DNA from: Atribacteria bacterium SCGC AAA255-N14
Lineage (GTDB): Bacteria; Atribacterota; JS1; SB-45; 34-128
NCBI GenBank assembly: GCA_000405345.1
Contig: ASPC01000042.1
Location: 1 to 16,120 of the forward strand
Length of the DNA: 16,120 nt
Direction of reading: 5' to 3'
Part shown: positions 1 through 7,429 of the stretch, one piece after another
Layout of the letters: the number at the start of each line of letters is the position of its first letter
How positions within the stretch are numbered: the first letter of the stretch is position 1
The notes under the pieces: model-generated
What the model saw: the letters and a program-made list of their open reading frames with translations, nothing else
Databases searched by the model: none
What the model was told of the DNA's origin: nothing
Position numbers and translations under genes: made by a program

Positions 1-1
1 T

Positions 2-605
2 AAAGATAGATTTGATAAAACCAAGAAACCTAAAGGTGACCCGGAATCTCGTCTTAGTATCATGGTCCATTTTCCTAAACCCTTTCAGAAAGAGTTTAAA
101 TACTTCTGGGGTTACCGGAATTTTGTTCTCTCTGATGCCTTATCTGAATTACCCATTTTAGAAGAAACCAGGACAGCCAATGTAGTAGACAGCAAGGTTA
201 TTTTATCCCTCAGCTTGAATTGGCTAAAGATAGATTCGGCCTTAGTATCTATGCGGTAATCGCAGATGCTGACCTTGATTCGGCAAAAGTTCTTTCCTTT
301 ATTATCAAGGACATTAATGCCAAGCACTATATTGCCCGAAATCTAATTAGCGAGGATATTCGTAAACAGATTGTTTATGGCACTCCGAAATTCAAGAAAG
401 TTTATAATCTTCATAGTGGGTGTGAAAGGATATTTTCCAGATTACTTGATCTTTGTATGCAAAATCCGAGCATTAGAGGACTCCAGGATGTTTCTAATCG
501 CTGTACTATGCCCATATTAACGTTCTCCTGGTTGCTTTGACTGCTGCTAAAATAGGTAACAAAAATAAGATACGCTTTGTAAAATCTTTCCTTCCTAATA
601 TTTAA
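2..605 (+). pseudogene. DDE transposase remnant, two frameshifts, 5' end outside window
   Basis: This is the C-terminal part of a DDE-type insertion-sequence transposase. It enters from the left edge in frame 2 (KDRFDKTKKPKGDPESRLSI, then a WGYRNFVLSDALSELPI stretch). It continues from about 205 in frame 1 (IPQLELAKDRFG, then YAVIADADLDSAKVL, which carries a likely catalytic Asp), and finishes in frame 3 (AHINVLLVALTAAK to FVKSFLPNI, stop at 603-605). The joins need one missing base in the T run near 200-204 and another near 508-511. The CERIFSRLL block resembles the Glu-containing motif of IS4-like transposases. The stretch between YIARN and this block looks short for the family and may carry an internal deletion. 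The protein family is fairly sure. The exact IS family is not. It is certainly not a functional gene as read. Confidence 0.8.
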
Positions 606-658
606 TTTTTAAAGAACGAATTTTCTGAAAGCCTATTATTTGCTATAATATATAAGCA

Positions 659-1742
659 TTACCTGTGTAACTTCTCTATAGGTACATAATCTGAATGATA
701 ACCAAATTTACTGAGATTTTTCTTAAAAATATTATATGATATGGGCCTTCTCCATTTTTTATCACTCTTTATTCCAAAAACAATCACTTCTAATTCTTCT
801 TTTATATCAGCATTTGTAATAGGGTTGCCATCTTTATCTAAAGTACATATCAAATCTGGAATCATTGCTACCGGTTTCTTATCCTTATCCCAGGCAATCA
901 TATTCTCATTCTTCACATCTATAATTAGTTTTTTCCCTTTTGAATCCCCAATTCCATCTATTAATACCTGAGAAAAATCAAACCCCTTTTCCGTTATAGT
1001 CTTAACTTTAGCTACTTTTCCCTCTATCAGTTTATAACCATCTGTTACCTTTAATATTTCTTCGACCCTTTTTTCGATTTCTATATCATCTTTGAGTAAT
1101 ATATTACCAATTCTTTTAGCCAAAGTAATACTACCTTTTACAGCAACATTTTTAACTTTTTTACCAGACATTACATTAGTAGCAAAACCGGCCATCATAC
1201 CAAATTCTGTAGTAATAGCTCTAGCTAAATTTTCACACTCAGCGGGACTATTGACTTTTAGGATAACTGTTGCACCACTTTTGTTACTCATTACGAATGG
1301 ATCAAAAGAAACACCTTCTATTGCATACATTGTCATCTGCAATTCTGGAATTGCCCTTCCTGCACCATCAGCATCTAAAATCGTAATATCCTTCGCTGTA
1401 GCAACATATATAGGCCCCATCGTATTTCCCCCCCCCTATTTCCAAGGGGATTATATAATCAATTTTTTTATCAAGATATTCTTCTAAAGCATCTATAGCG
1501 TAAACTTGCTGAATATCTAATCCTTCTTTTAAAGCAACTATCGGTGAACCCATCCCACCACAGACCGCAACTATGGCATCATCATCTATATTCTCTAGAG
1601 ATTCAATTTTAGATTGCCTTCCAATTTCATCTATTTTTCCTTTTAAATCTTTTCCCTGCCTAGCAGAACCTCCTCCACCTGCACCTAAAAATGTTGCACC
1701 TAAAATAATGCTTTCTAGGTCTTTACCTGCTAATATTTCCAT
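659..1742 (-). pseudogene. DUF917 / S-Me-THD family protein, frameshifted at a G9 tract
   Basis: Two overlapping frames make up one DUF917 protein (Pfam PF06032 type). The N-terminal part starts at ATG 1742 behind AGAGGTGAT and carries the glycine-rich LGAGGGGSARQ motif and DYIIPLEIGGG. The rest, in the next frame, carries ATAKDITILDADGAGRAIPE and ends with YVPIEKLHR. The break lies in nine Gs (C run at 1428-1436 on the plus strand). Eight Gs would restore EIGGGNTMGPIYVATAK and give a 360-residue protein, matching the intact paralogue at 6261-7382 (EMGGLNT, DGDALGRAAPETQM, YIPLEELH). Both parts are otherwise free of damage, so a homopolymer sequencing error, phase variation, slippage or a very recent mutation are all possible. 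An ATG seven bases after the G run could restart translation. The gene lies 131 bp downstream of the RbsC-like permease and is probably the last gene of that locus. Confidence 0.85.
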
Positions 1743-1873
1743 ATCATCACCTCTTCTAATATAAAAAATTTTAATCTCTAATATTTTTAATTTTAAGAAT
1801 TTTTTAACGATATTTTATAAAGGGTAATTCCAAAAATCTATCAAAAAACGAACGGAAGAAACAAATATCGGAA

Positions 1874-2848
1874 TTAAAATTTAACCCTCAACTTCTGGCC
1901 CATCATAACAGCTAACATAACTGCAACTATTACAACCATGCCCTTAGTAATATACTGAAAATAATAAGGAACATTTAACATAGTTAACCCATTATTAAGC
2001 ATACTTATTATCAAAGCACCGACAAAAGACCCCATTGCATTTGGTTCACCCTCTCCAAACATTGTAGTACTTAAAAATACAGCAGCAATAACATCTAATA
2101 AAAAATTTTCTCCGGCTAAAGGTTGACCAGAATTTAATCTTGAAGTCATTATTATAGCAGCAACGGATACACTTAAGCCTGATACTAAAAAAGTTACCAT
2201 TCGATACCATTTTACATTTATACCTGCATACACCGAAGCAACCGTATTGCCCCCAATAGCATATATTCTTCTACCTAATTTAGTTTTATGCAAAATAAAC
2301 ATTGTAACTACTAAAAATGCTAACATTAATATTACTGGAAAAGGGATGGCCCCAACGTACCCTTGCCCAATAAATGTAAATATTTCAGGAGGATTCGTAA
2401 TAAAAATCGGATTACCTTTTGTAAGCAACATTTTAATACCGTAGGCAACCGAGCCTACAGCAAAAGTACCGATGAAATCAGGTAAACCAATATATGCTAC
2501 AAGTATAGCATTTATTAATCCAACAAAAAGCCCAGCCCCTAATGCGATCAGAAATGAAAGCCAAAAATTTGAAGTACTAACTAAGATAATTGCAAATATC
2601 ATGCTTACTAATCCGGTTACATTTCCAATCGACATATCAAAACCACCTGCAGCCATTACAAAAGTAAAGCCACAAGCAATAATTGTTAACATACTCATCT
2701 GTCTCAATAACATAAACAGATTCCTGAAGGTAAAAAATCTATCAACTACTAATGAAAATATAATAAACATAATTATAGTACCAATTACTGTTCCATATTT
2801 CCTCAGCACTTCAGACCAACGTATAGTCTTATTTATTTTATTATTCAT
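1874..2848 (-). CDS. RbsC-like sugar ABC transporter permease
   Basis: The protein has 324 residues and is very hydrophobic throughout, as expected for the inner-membrane permease of a carbohydrate-uptake (CUT2) ABC transporter (BPD_transp_2 family). After a short basic cytoplasmic N-terminus (residues 1-16) come about eight to ten membrane spans. The segment ACGFTFVMAAGGFDMSIGNV near residues 58-77 is the family signature (GG-x-D-x-S-x-G). The substrate cannot be read from the permease; relatives carry ribose, xylose, autoinducer-2 and other small cyclic solutes. The start follows AGGAGGAG, and its ATGAATAA overlaps the stop of the ATPase gene by eight bases, so the two are translationally coupled. 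Length is normal for the family. Confidence 0.93.
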   Translation of the reverse strand: MNNKINKTIRWSEVLRKYGTVIGTIIMFIIFSLVVDRFFTFRNLFMLLRQMSMLTIIACGFTFVMAAGGFDMSIGNVTGLVSMIFAIILVSTSNFWLSFLIALGAGLFVGLINAILVAYIGLPDFIGTFAVGSVAYGIKMLLTKGNPIFITNPPEIFTFIGQGYVGAIPFPVILMLAFLVVTMFILHKTKLGRRIYAIGGNTVASVYAGINVKWYRMVTFLVSGLSVSVAAIIMTSRLNSGQPLAGENFLLDVIAAVFLSTTMFGEGEPNAMGSFVGALIISMLNNGLTMLNVPYYFQYITKGMVVIVAVMLAVMMGQKLRVKF

Positions 2849-4361
2849 TATTATCTCCTCCTAACATAGCAATCATAATTTCAGTCTCTGTATTTTGTCT
2901 GGGGTCAAATTCACCTACAATCTTACCATCCTTCATCACTATTATCCTGTCAGTAACATTAATTAACTCAGGTAAAAAAGAAGAAATAAAAATAATTCCT
3001 TTTCCTTTATGAGTTAGCACATCTATTTGGTGATAAATATCCTCCTTGGCCTTAATATCAATCCCCTTTGTGGGCTCGTCAAATATCCCCAGAGAAAAAT
3101 CACCGGAAAGCCAGCGTCCTATAACAACTTTTTGTTGGTTTCCTCCGCTTAAATATTTTACTATCTGAAAGGGACCGGTTGTTTTAATTTTTAAATATTC
3201 AATTAATTTTTCAGCAGTATTTTTTTCAGTTTCAAAGTCTATCACGCTTGATTTACCCAACTGGTCAAGATAGGCAAGTGATATATTTTTTTTCACGTCC
3301 ATATTTAAAACTAAGCCTTGTTCCTGCCTTTCTTCAGGGACTAATGCAATGCCCTTTTTAACTGAATTACCCGGTTTCGGTTTATATCTCTCCCCATTAA
3401 TATAAAACTCGCCAGATTCGACCCCATTAATTCCGAATATCGCCCTGGCAATTTCTGTCTTACCTGCACCTACAATACCGGCTATTCCTACAACCTCACC
3501 CTTATAAACCTTAAAATTAATATTTTTAAGCCTTTCAGTATTAAGATCTTTTGCCTCAAATATAACTTTATCTTTATCCGTAACTGGTTCTCTTGTAAAA
3601 TTAGAATAACTTTTGTGACCAATCATCATACTTACTATTTTCCTTGCCGTAGCCTCTTCTTTTAACATCGTCCCCATATTTTCACCATCACGAAAAACAG
3701 TAATTCTATCAGATATTTCCAACACTTCATCGATATTATGAGAAATAAAAATGATTCCTACATCTTGTTTTTTTAAATTCATAATAACTTCTAGTAATCT
3801 TCTCCGTTCACTACTACCCAATGCAGTAGTTGGTTCATCAAAAATAATTACTTCATACTTACCAACTAACACCTTACATATCTGTACAATTCTCCGCATA
3901 GACATATCTAATTTATCAACATATTTGTTTAAATCCAGTTCTACTCCCAGTGTATCAAGTGCTTCTTTTGCTTTTTCAGCTGATTTCTTTTTGTCAAGTA
4001 TATTAATTGCCATAACCTTTTTTTCTAATTCTGCCCCAATAAAAATATTTTCCATAACATTAAAAAAAGGTATCAAATTAATTTCTTGGTGAACTGTTCT
4101 TATTCCCAATTGTTCACTTTCTTTAACATTATTAAATTTTACTTTTTGGCTATTAATAATAATTTCACCTTTGCTGGGAGCATAAACACCTGATAGTATT
4201 TTAATAAAAGTAGATTTGCCTGCGCCATTTTCACCAACTATAGAATGGATTTCTCCTTTTTTCAAGTTGATACTAATATCATTCAAAACCCACACACCAT
4301 TAAATTCTTTGCCTAAGTTTCGTGTACATAGTATTTCTTCTTTTACATCAATGGAAGACAT
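2841..4361 (-). CDS. RbsA-like sugar ABC transporter ATPase (two ABC domains)
   Basis: This 506-residue protein is the energising subunit of a CUT2 importer, with two fused nucleotide-binding domains. Domain 1 has Walker A GENGAGKST (43-51), Walker B VIIFDEPTTA (171-180) and an H-loop FISHNIDE. Its signature region reads LDMSMRR (151-157) rather than LSGGQ; divergence here is usual for RbsA-type proteins. Domain 2 has GIVGAGKTE (295-303), a full LSGGNQQK signature (404-411) and LGIFDEPTKGID (424-435), with ISS in place of the switch histidine, also usual. The N-terminal half therefore carries the switch histidine and the C-terminal half the canonical signature. The start follows AAGGGAG. The gene is separated from the binding-protein gene by a strong palindrome and overlaps the permease gene. 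Confidence 0.95.
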   Translation of the reverse strand: MSSIDVKEEILCTRNLGKEFNGVWVLNDISINLKKGEIHSIVGENGAGKSTFIKILSGVYAPSKGEIIINSQKVKFNNVKESEQLGIRTVHQEINLIPFFNVMENIFIGAELEKKVMAINILDKKKSAEKAKEALDTLGVELDLNKYVDKLDMSMRRIVQICKVLVGKYEVIIFDEPTTALGSSERRRLLEVIMNLKKQDVGIIFISHNIDEVLEISDRITVFRDGENMGTMLKEEATARKIVSMMIGHKSYSNFTREPVTDKDKVIFEAKDLNTERLKNINFKVYKGEVVGIAGIVGAGKTEIARAIFGINGVESGEFYINGERYKPKPGNSVKKGIALVPEERQEQGLVLNMDVKKNISLAYLDQLGKSSVIDFETEKNTAEKLIEYLKIKTTGPFQIVKYLSGGNQQKVVIGRWLSGDFSLGIFDEPTKGIDIKAKEDIYHQIDVLTHKGKGIIFISSFLPELINVTDRIIVMKDGKIVGEFDPRQNTETEIMIAMLGGDNNE

Positions 4362-4390
4362 TATTACTCCCTTCTTATAAAACTATAATT

Positions 4391-4436
4391 AAAGTACGGT
4401 AGGGGAAAGTAGATCTACTTCCCCCTACCGTACTTT
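4391..4436 (-). terminator. 46-nt near-perfect palindrome between binding-protein and ATPase genes
   Basis: The arms are AAAGTACGGTAGGGG (4391-4405) and CCCCTACCGTACTTT (4422-4436). They enclose AAGTAGATCTACTT (4407-4420), itself a perfect palindrome, with a single A/C mismatch between 4406 and 4421. The transcript could form a hairpin of about 22 base pairs with almost no loop. It sits in the 107-nt gap after the binding-protein stop, followed on the minus strand by TTTAATTATAGTTTT rather than a clean U run. In many ABC operons such a hairpin raises expression of the binding protein over the membrane parts, by partial termination or by protecting the upstream mRNA. That role is inferred. A DNA-binding operator is the alternative. 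Confidence 0.7.
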
Positions 4437-4468
4437 AGTTATTTTTCATCTGGAAATTTTTTATCAGG

Positions 4469-5386
4469 TTAAAGCAAGTCTTCAATAGTGACTAGCATTG
4501 CAGGAATATAAACATCCCTTCTTGGTATTTCTTCACCATTAAGTAGTTTAAATAGCATCCTTACGGCAGTACGAGCCATTGTATCAGGATCTTGAGCTAT
4601 GGTTGCTTTAAATGGACTGTTAGGTTTCCTCATTTCCTCATATGCCTGTGGGTCACCATCAACACCAACAACAGATATCTGGTCCTGTAAACCTGCTTCT
4701 TTTATAGCCTGTGCAGCTGCAACTCCTACCCCATCAAATGTTGCAAAAACACCAACTATATCTGGATGAGCCTGTAAAACAGCTTCCATTTTTGATTTTG
4801 CATCTGGAAAGAAATCAGGCCATGCATAAGTAAACCCAGCGATAATTTCAACATCTGGATATTCAGAAATTACAGCTTGTAATTCTTTTCTTCTCATCCT
4901 AATCATCTGACCCAGATCATTATAAATTTCTACTATTTTACCCTTGCCATCTATTCTATGCATTAACTCTGTGGCAGCCATTGCTCCCATGACCCACTCA
5001 TTAGATTCCACTTTAATATCAACAAAATCAGCTGTCCCTGCACCCATTGATACAATTATTATCCCCTGTTTTTTGGCTTCTTCTAAAGCAGGGGCAGCCA
5101 TCTTTATGTCACCTTCCTGAATTATAATAGCATCTACACCTTGAGATATATAATTTTCTATGGCATTAATTCTTTCAGGAACAGTTGCTGTAACGGTAGC
5201 AAGAGGGGTTCCACCTAATATTTTAACTTCGTCAATTAAAGATTCCCTACCTATGCGGGCAAAAAAGTTTGCTTGTCCAAAATTATTTATACCTATTTTA
5301 AAATCTTCAGCGTTCCCAATAGCAGATACTCCAAAAAGCACAGATAACAAAACAGCAAAACTCAAAATTAATATTTTTTTACTCAT
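4469..5386 (-). CDS. RbsB-like periplasmic sugar-binding protein
   Basis: The protein has 305 residues. A Sec signal peptide (MSKK, hydrophobic core LILSFAVLLSVLFGVSA, likely cleavage after IGNA before EDF) has no lipobox cysteine, so the product should be a soluble periplasmic protein in a diderm cell. The mature part is a Peripla_BP_4 / LacI-like fold: strand FKIGINNFG, then DAIIIQEGD, GIIIVSMGAG, ELMHRIDGKGKIVEIY, VGVFATFDGVGVAAAQAIKE and ISVVGVDGDPQAYEEM, the usual order of RbsB-type proteins. The ligand is not predictable from sequence; the binding-site pattern differs from classic ribose-binding protein. ATG 5386 is chosen because it follows AAGGAG and an in-frame TAA lies just upstream. 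It is the first gene of the importer operon. Confidence 0.93.
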   Translation of the reverse strand: MSKKILILSFAVLLSVLFGVSAIGNAEDFKIGINNFGQANFFARIGRESLIDEVKILGGTPLATVTATVPERINAIENYISQGVDAIIIQEGDIKMAAPALEEAKKQGIIIVSMGAGTADFVDIKVESNEWVMGAMAATELMHRIDGKGKIVEIYNDLGQMIRMRRKELQAVISEYPDVEIIAGFTYAWPDFFPDAKSKMEAVLQAHPDIVGVFATFDGVGVAAAQAIKEAGLQDQISVVGVDGDPQAYEEMRKPNSPFKATIAQDPDTMARTAVRMLFKLLNGEEIPRRDVYIPAMLVTIEDLL

Positions 5387-5470
5387 TTTTCTTCCTTCTC
5401 CTTATATAATTTTAATTTAATTAATCTGCTCGATAAAGTAATCTTTTTAAAAATTATCACCTCCTTCTCT

Positions 5471-5537
5471 AATTATAGGTACCTTTCACAAAATTCAGAA
5501 ATTATTACTACAAATGCTTTTACGGGTACCTATAATT
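5471..5537 (-). promoter_or_regulatory. Candidate promoter with paired 13-bp inverted repeats upstream of the RbsBAC-like operon
   Basis: AATTATAGGTACC (5471-5483) is repeated exactly in inverted form as GGTACCTATAATT (5525-5537), 41 bp apart; the GGTACC cores are 47 bp centre to centre. Read on the minus strand, the left arm contains a perfect TATAAT (-10, 5472-5477) with only a poor -35 about 17 bp upstream (TTCTGA). If that -10 is used, the repeats flank the promoter and lie outside the mRNA. This favours a pair of operator sites for a repressor or activator over an RNA hairpin. The regulator is not in the window. Confidence 0.45.
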
Positions 5538-5601
5538 TTTTAAATGACTACAACCATAAGTTAAAAATAAAATCATGAATGATATTTTTATTACCAAAGT
5601 A

Positions 5602-6225
5602 TTAAATATCCAACTTCTTTTTATATGGAACATCTAAAACTTTACATCCTGCTGTATCAATAAAAACATGGACCTGACCATCTTCTCTGGTATATTGTTC
5701 AAGATGTATTAGTGGTTTTGTTTTTCTTAGATCAATTAGTAAATTCCCGCTATAATACTCTTCATTAAAAGAAACAGCAGCAATTTCTGAAACAATCAAC
5801 ATATGATCTCCTGTTTCCTTTAAAAATTTTACTTTGCATTCAATATGCGCCCTTGCTTCACTTATTCCAGGTGTTTTTATTTTTTGAGAACTTACTGGCT
5901 TAAAATTCAGTTCTACAAATTTATTAACATTCTCACTATATTCGTATGAAGCTTCAATAACTCTTTTAGCAATGCTTATATCAACCAGGTTAAAAACCAA
6001 TTCACCCGTCCTTTCAATATTCTTAAGGGAATCCTGTTTTTGCGGTTTATTTAACAATGCCAGACTCATCATCGGAGGATACTGTGAAATTGGGGTTCCC
6101 CAACTAAATGGAGCAATATTAATACTGTTGTCTTTATTAAGTGTAGTAACCAAGAATGGCATGTTGGGCTGCAACAAAGTTATGCTCTTGTGTAGTTCTT
6201 CTTGATCTATATTCTTAAAATCCAC
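5602..6225 (-). CDS. Flavin reductase family protein (FMN-binding split barrel)
   Basis: The protein has 207 residues and belongs to the flavin-reductase / FMN-binding split-barrel superfamily. The N-terminal part shows the family order: a PFLVTTLNKDNSINIAPFSW strand pair that contacts flavin, then SQYPPMMSLAL, then KQDSLKNIERTGELVFNLVD. Members bind FMN and either reduce free flavin with NAD(P)H or act as electron carriers or oxidoreductases; the exact reaction is not readable here. The C-terminal tail, after a LIHLEQYTREDG stretch, is hydrophilic. The start is GTG at 6225 behind AAGGAG with 7-nt spacing. The gene begins 35 bp after the upstream DUF917 gene, clearly in the same operon, so it may supply or accept electrons for that pathway. 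Confidence 0.85.
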   Translation of the reverse strand: MDFKNIDQEELHKSITLLQPNMPFLVTTLNKDNSINIAPFSWGTPISQYPPMMSLALLNKPQKQDSLKNIERTGELVFNLVDISIAKRVIEASYEYSENVNKFVELNFKPVSSQKIKTPGISEARAHIECKVKFLKETGDHMLIVSEIAAVSFNEEYYSGNLLIDLRKTKPLIHLEQYTREDGQVHVFIDTAGCKVLDVPYKKKLDI

Positions 6226-6260
6226 TTATTTTCTCCTTTCTTTAAAATAAATTCTTATCA

Positions 6261-7382
6261 TTAATGTAATTCTTCCAGTGGAATATATTTTATATTCTGT
6301 CCATATCTTTTAGAGCTAAAAGCAATTTTACCATCGGGATGTTTTAAGGCTTCTCTTAATCTTTCGTGGCAGGGCATTGCCACAAGCTTTAGTTCTAAAT
6401 TTTCCTTTAATTCAATACTCATTATTCCCCGACCTGTTTTAGGGTCAAGCATACATAATAAATCTGGAAAAACTACCTGTAGTTCTCCGTTTTTCCAGCA
6501 AGCCATTGTTTCATTTTTAATAATTAGTTCACAACTACTGTTATTATCTTTCTCCAGACCACTTAACTTAACTTTTGTAAAGTAAAATCCTTCTGCCTCT
6601 TCTTCAATCATTTCTGTAATCTTCCCGTGAAAAATATTAATTCCAGAAACTATTTTCCTGAATGCTTGCACAGGATTTTCTCCATTATTACGGGCACTAA
6701 TTACAGATCTGCCTATTTCTATTGCTTTAGATATTGTATTAGGAATTACACTATTTTTCAACTGTCTTCCACTCATGGGATAATGATTATTTGCTCCCAA
6801 TCCTCCACCTCGTGTTACAATAAATCTGCCAATTTGATCCGGATAAACCGGGTTTATAGCTTTTCTAACTATTACTACATTTCCAACATGGTCGACTAAA
6901 GGCATAGGCGTCAGAGAAATACCATGACCGATAAAAGAAGTCATTTGGGTTTCGGGTGCAGCTCTTCCTAATGCATCACCGTCAATTACTGGAATCCCTA
7001 CTCTCGCTCCTAGTGAAAGAATAATTGGAGTATTCAAACCCCCCATCTCAAAAGGAACAATGCAATCAATTTTTTTACCCAGTTCTTTTTCCATTTCCCT
7101 GAAAGCAATTTCCAGTTCGAAGTTGTCTTCCCAGTATTCGAGTAACTCATCAAAATCCATATTATCTAATGTTTTTACTGATCCCATAATTCCACCGCTG
7201 ACTACTAAAAAATCGTCTTCTATTTCCTCAGGATCAACAATAGTATATTCCCTGCCCCTTTTAAAATCATTTAATATTATTCCCCTTCCCCAGTCAGGCG
7301 AACCACCTCCACCTGTCCCCAAAATTGCTACACCTTCTAAAAGAGGTTCTAAATCTTCTCTGTTTATTTTTTTTAGTGCCAT
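6261..7382 (-). CDS. DUF917 / S-Me-THD family protein, intact
   Basis: This is a full-length 373-residue DUF917 protein. An N-terminal glycine-rich loop, LGTGGGGSPDWG (21-32), is followed by VSGGIMGS (61-68), IVPFEMGGLNTPI (108-120) and DGDALGRAAPETQM (134-147), the conserved N-domain blocks of PF06032. The C-terminal part, with KIVSGINIFHGKI and DLLCMLDPKTGRGI, matches the family's second domain and ends in YIPLEELH. Pfam names the family S-methyl-thiohydantoin desulfurase; relatives often sit beside hydantoinase or oxoprolinase genes, but no hydantoinase is visible here. It follows the aldehyde:ferredoxin oxidoreductase gene by 47 bp with AAGGAGAT before its ATG. Family assignment is strong. 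The reaction is unknown for this context. A frameshifted paralogue ends the neighbouring transporter operon. Confidence 0.9.
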   Translation of the reverse strand: MALKKINREDLEPLLEGVAILGTGGGGSPDWGRGIILNDFKRGREYTIVDPEEIEDDFLVVSGGIMGSVKTLDNMDFDELLEYWEDNFELEIAFREMEKELGKKIDCIVPFEMGGLNTPIILSLGARVGIPVIDGDALGRAAPETQMTSFIGHGISLTPMPLVDHVGNVVIVRKAINPVYPDQIGRFIVTRGGGLGANNHYPMSGRQLKNSVIPNTISKAIEIGRSVISARNNGENPVQAFRKIVSGINIFHGKITEMIEEEAEGFYFTKVKLSGLEKDNNSSCELIIKNETMACWKNGELQVVFPDLLCMLDPKTGRGIMSIELKENLELKLVAMPCHERLREALKHPDGKIAFSSKRYGQNIKYIPLEELH

Positions 7383-7429
7383 ATTTATCTCCTTACAGTA
7401 ATTTATCCTTCTCTATATTTTCTAAAAGT

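Noticed and set aside
1092..1487. 131-codon plus-strand open frame, and similar plus-strand frames opposite other genes
   Set aside because: They lie antisense to well-supported genes, have compositions expected of reversed coding sequence and lack ribosome sites.
1808..1870. CGATATTT/AAATATCG inverted repeat between the permease and second DUF917 gene
   Set aside because: Eight-bp AT-rich arms 47 bp apart are expected by chance in this composition. No promoter or terminator fits.
5405..5461. Leader peptide starting at GTG inside AAGGAGGTG
   Set aside because: The GTG is part of the ribosome site itself, and the 18-codon product has no recognisable composition or attenuator structure.
5471..5537. 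Riboswitch or attenuator hairpin
   Set aside because: The inverted repeat has a 41-nt AT-rich spacer with no known aptamer consensus, and the best -10 lies inside one arm, so the arms are probably not transcribed together.
5572..5583. Terminator after the flavin-reductase-family gene
   Set aside because: ATCATTCATGAT followed by T-rich sequence on the minus strand has only a five-pair AT-rich stem and a two-base loop, too weak to call.
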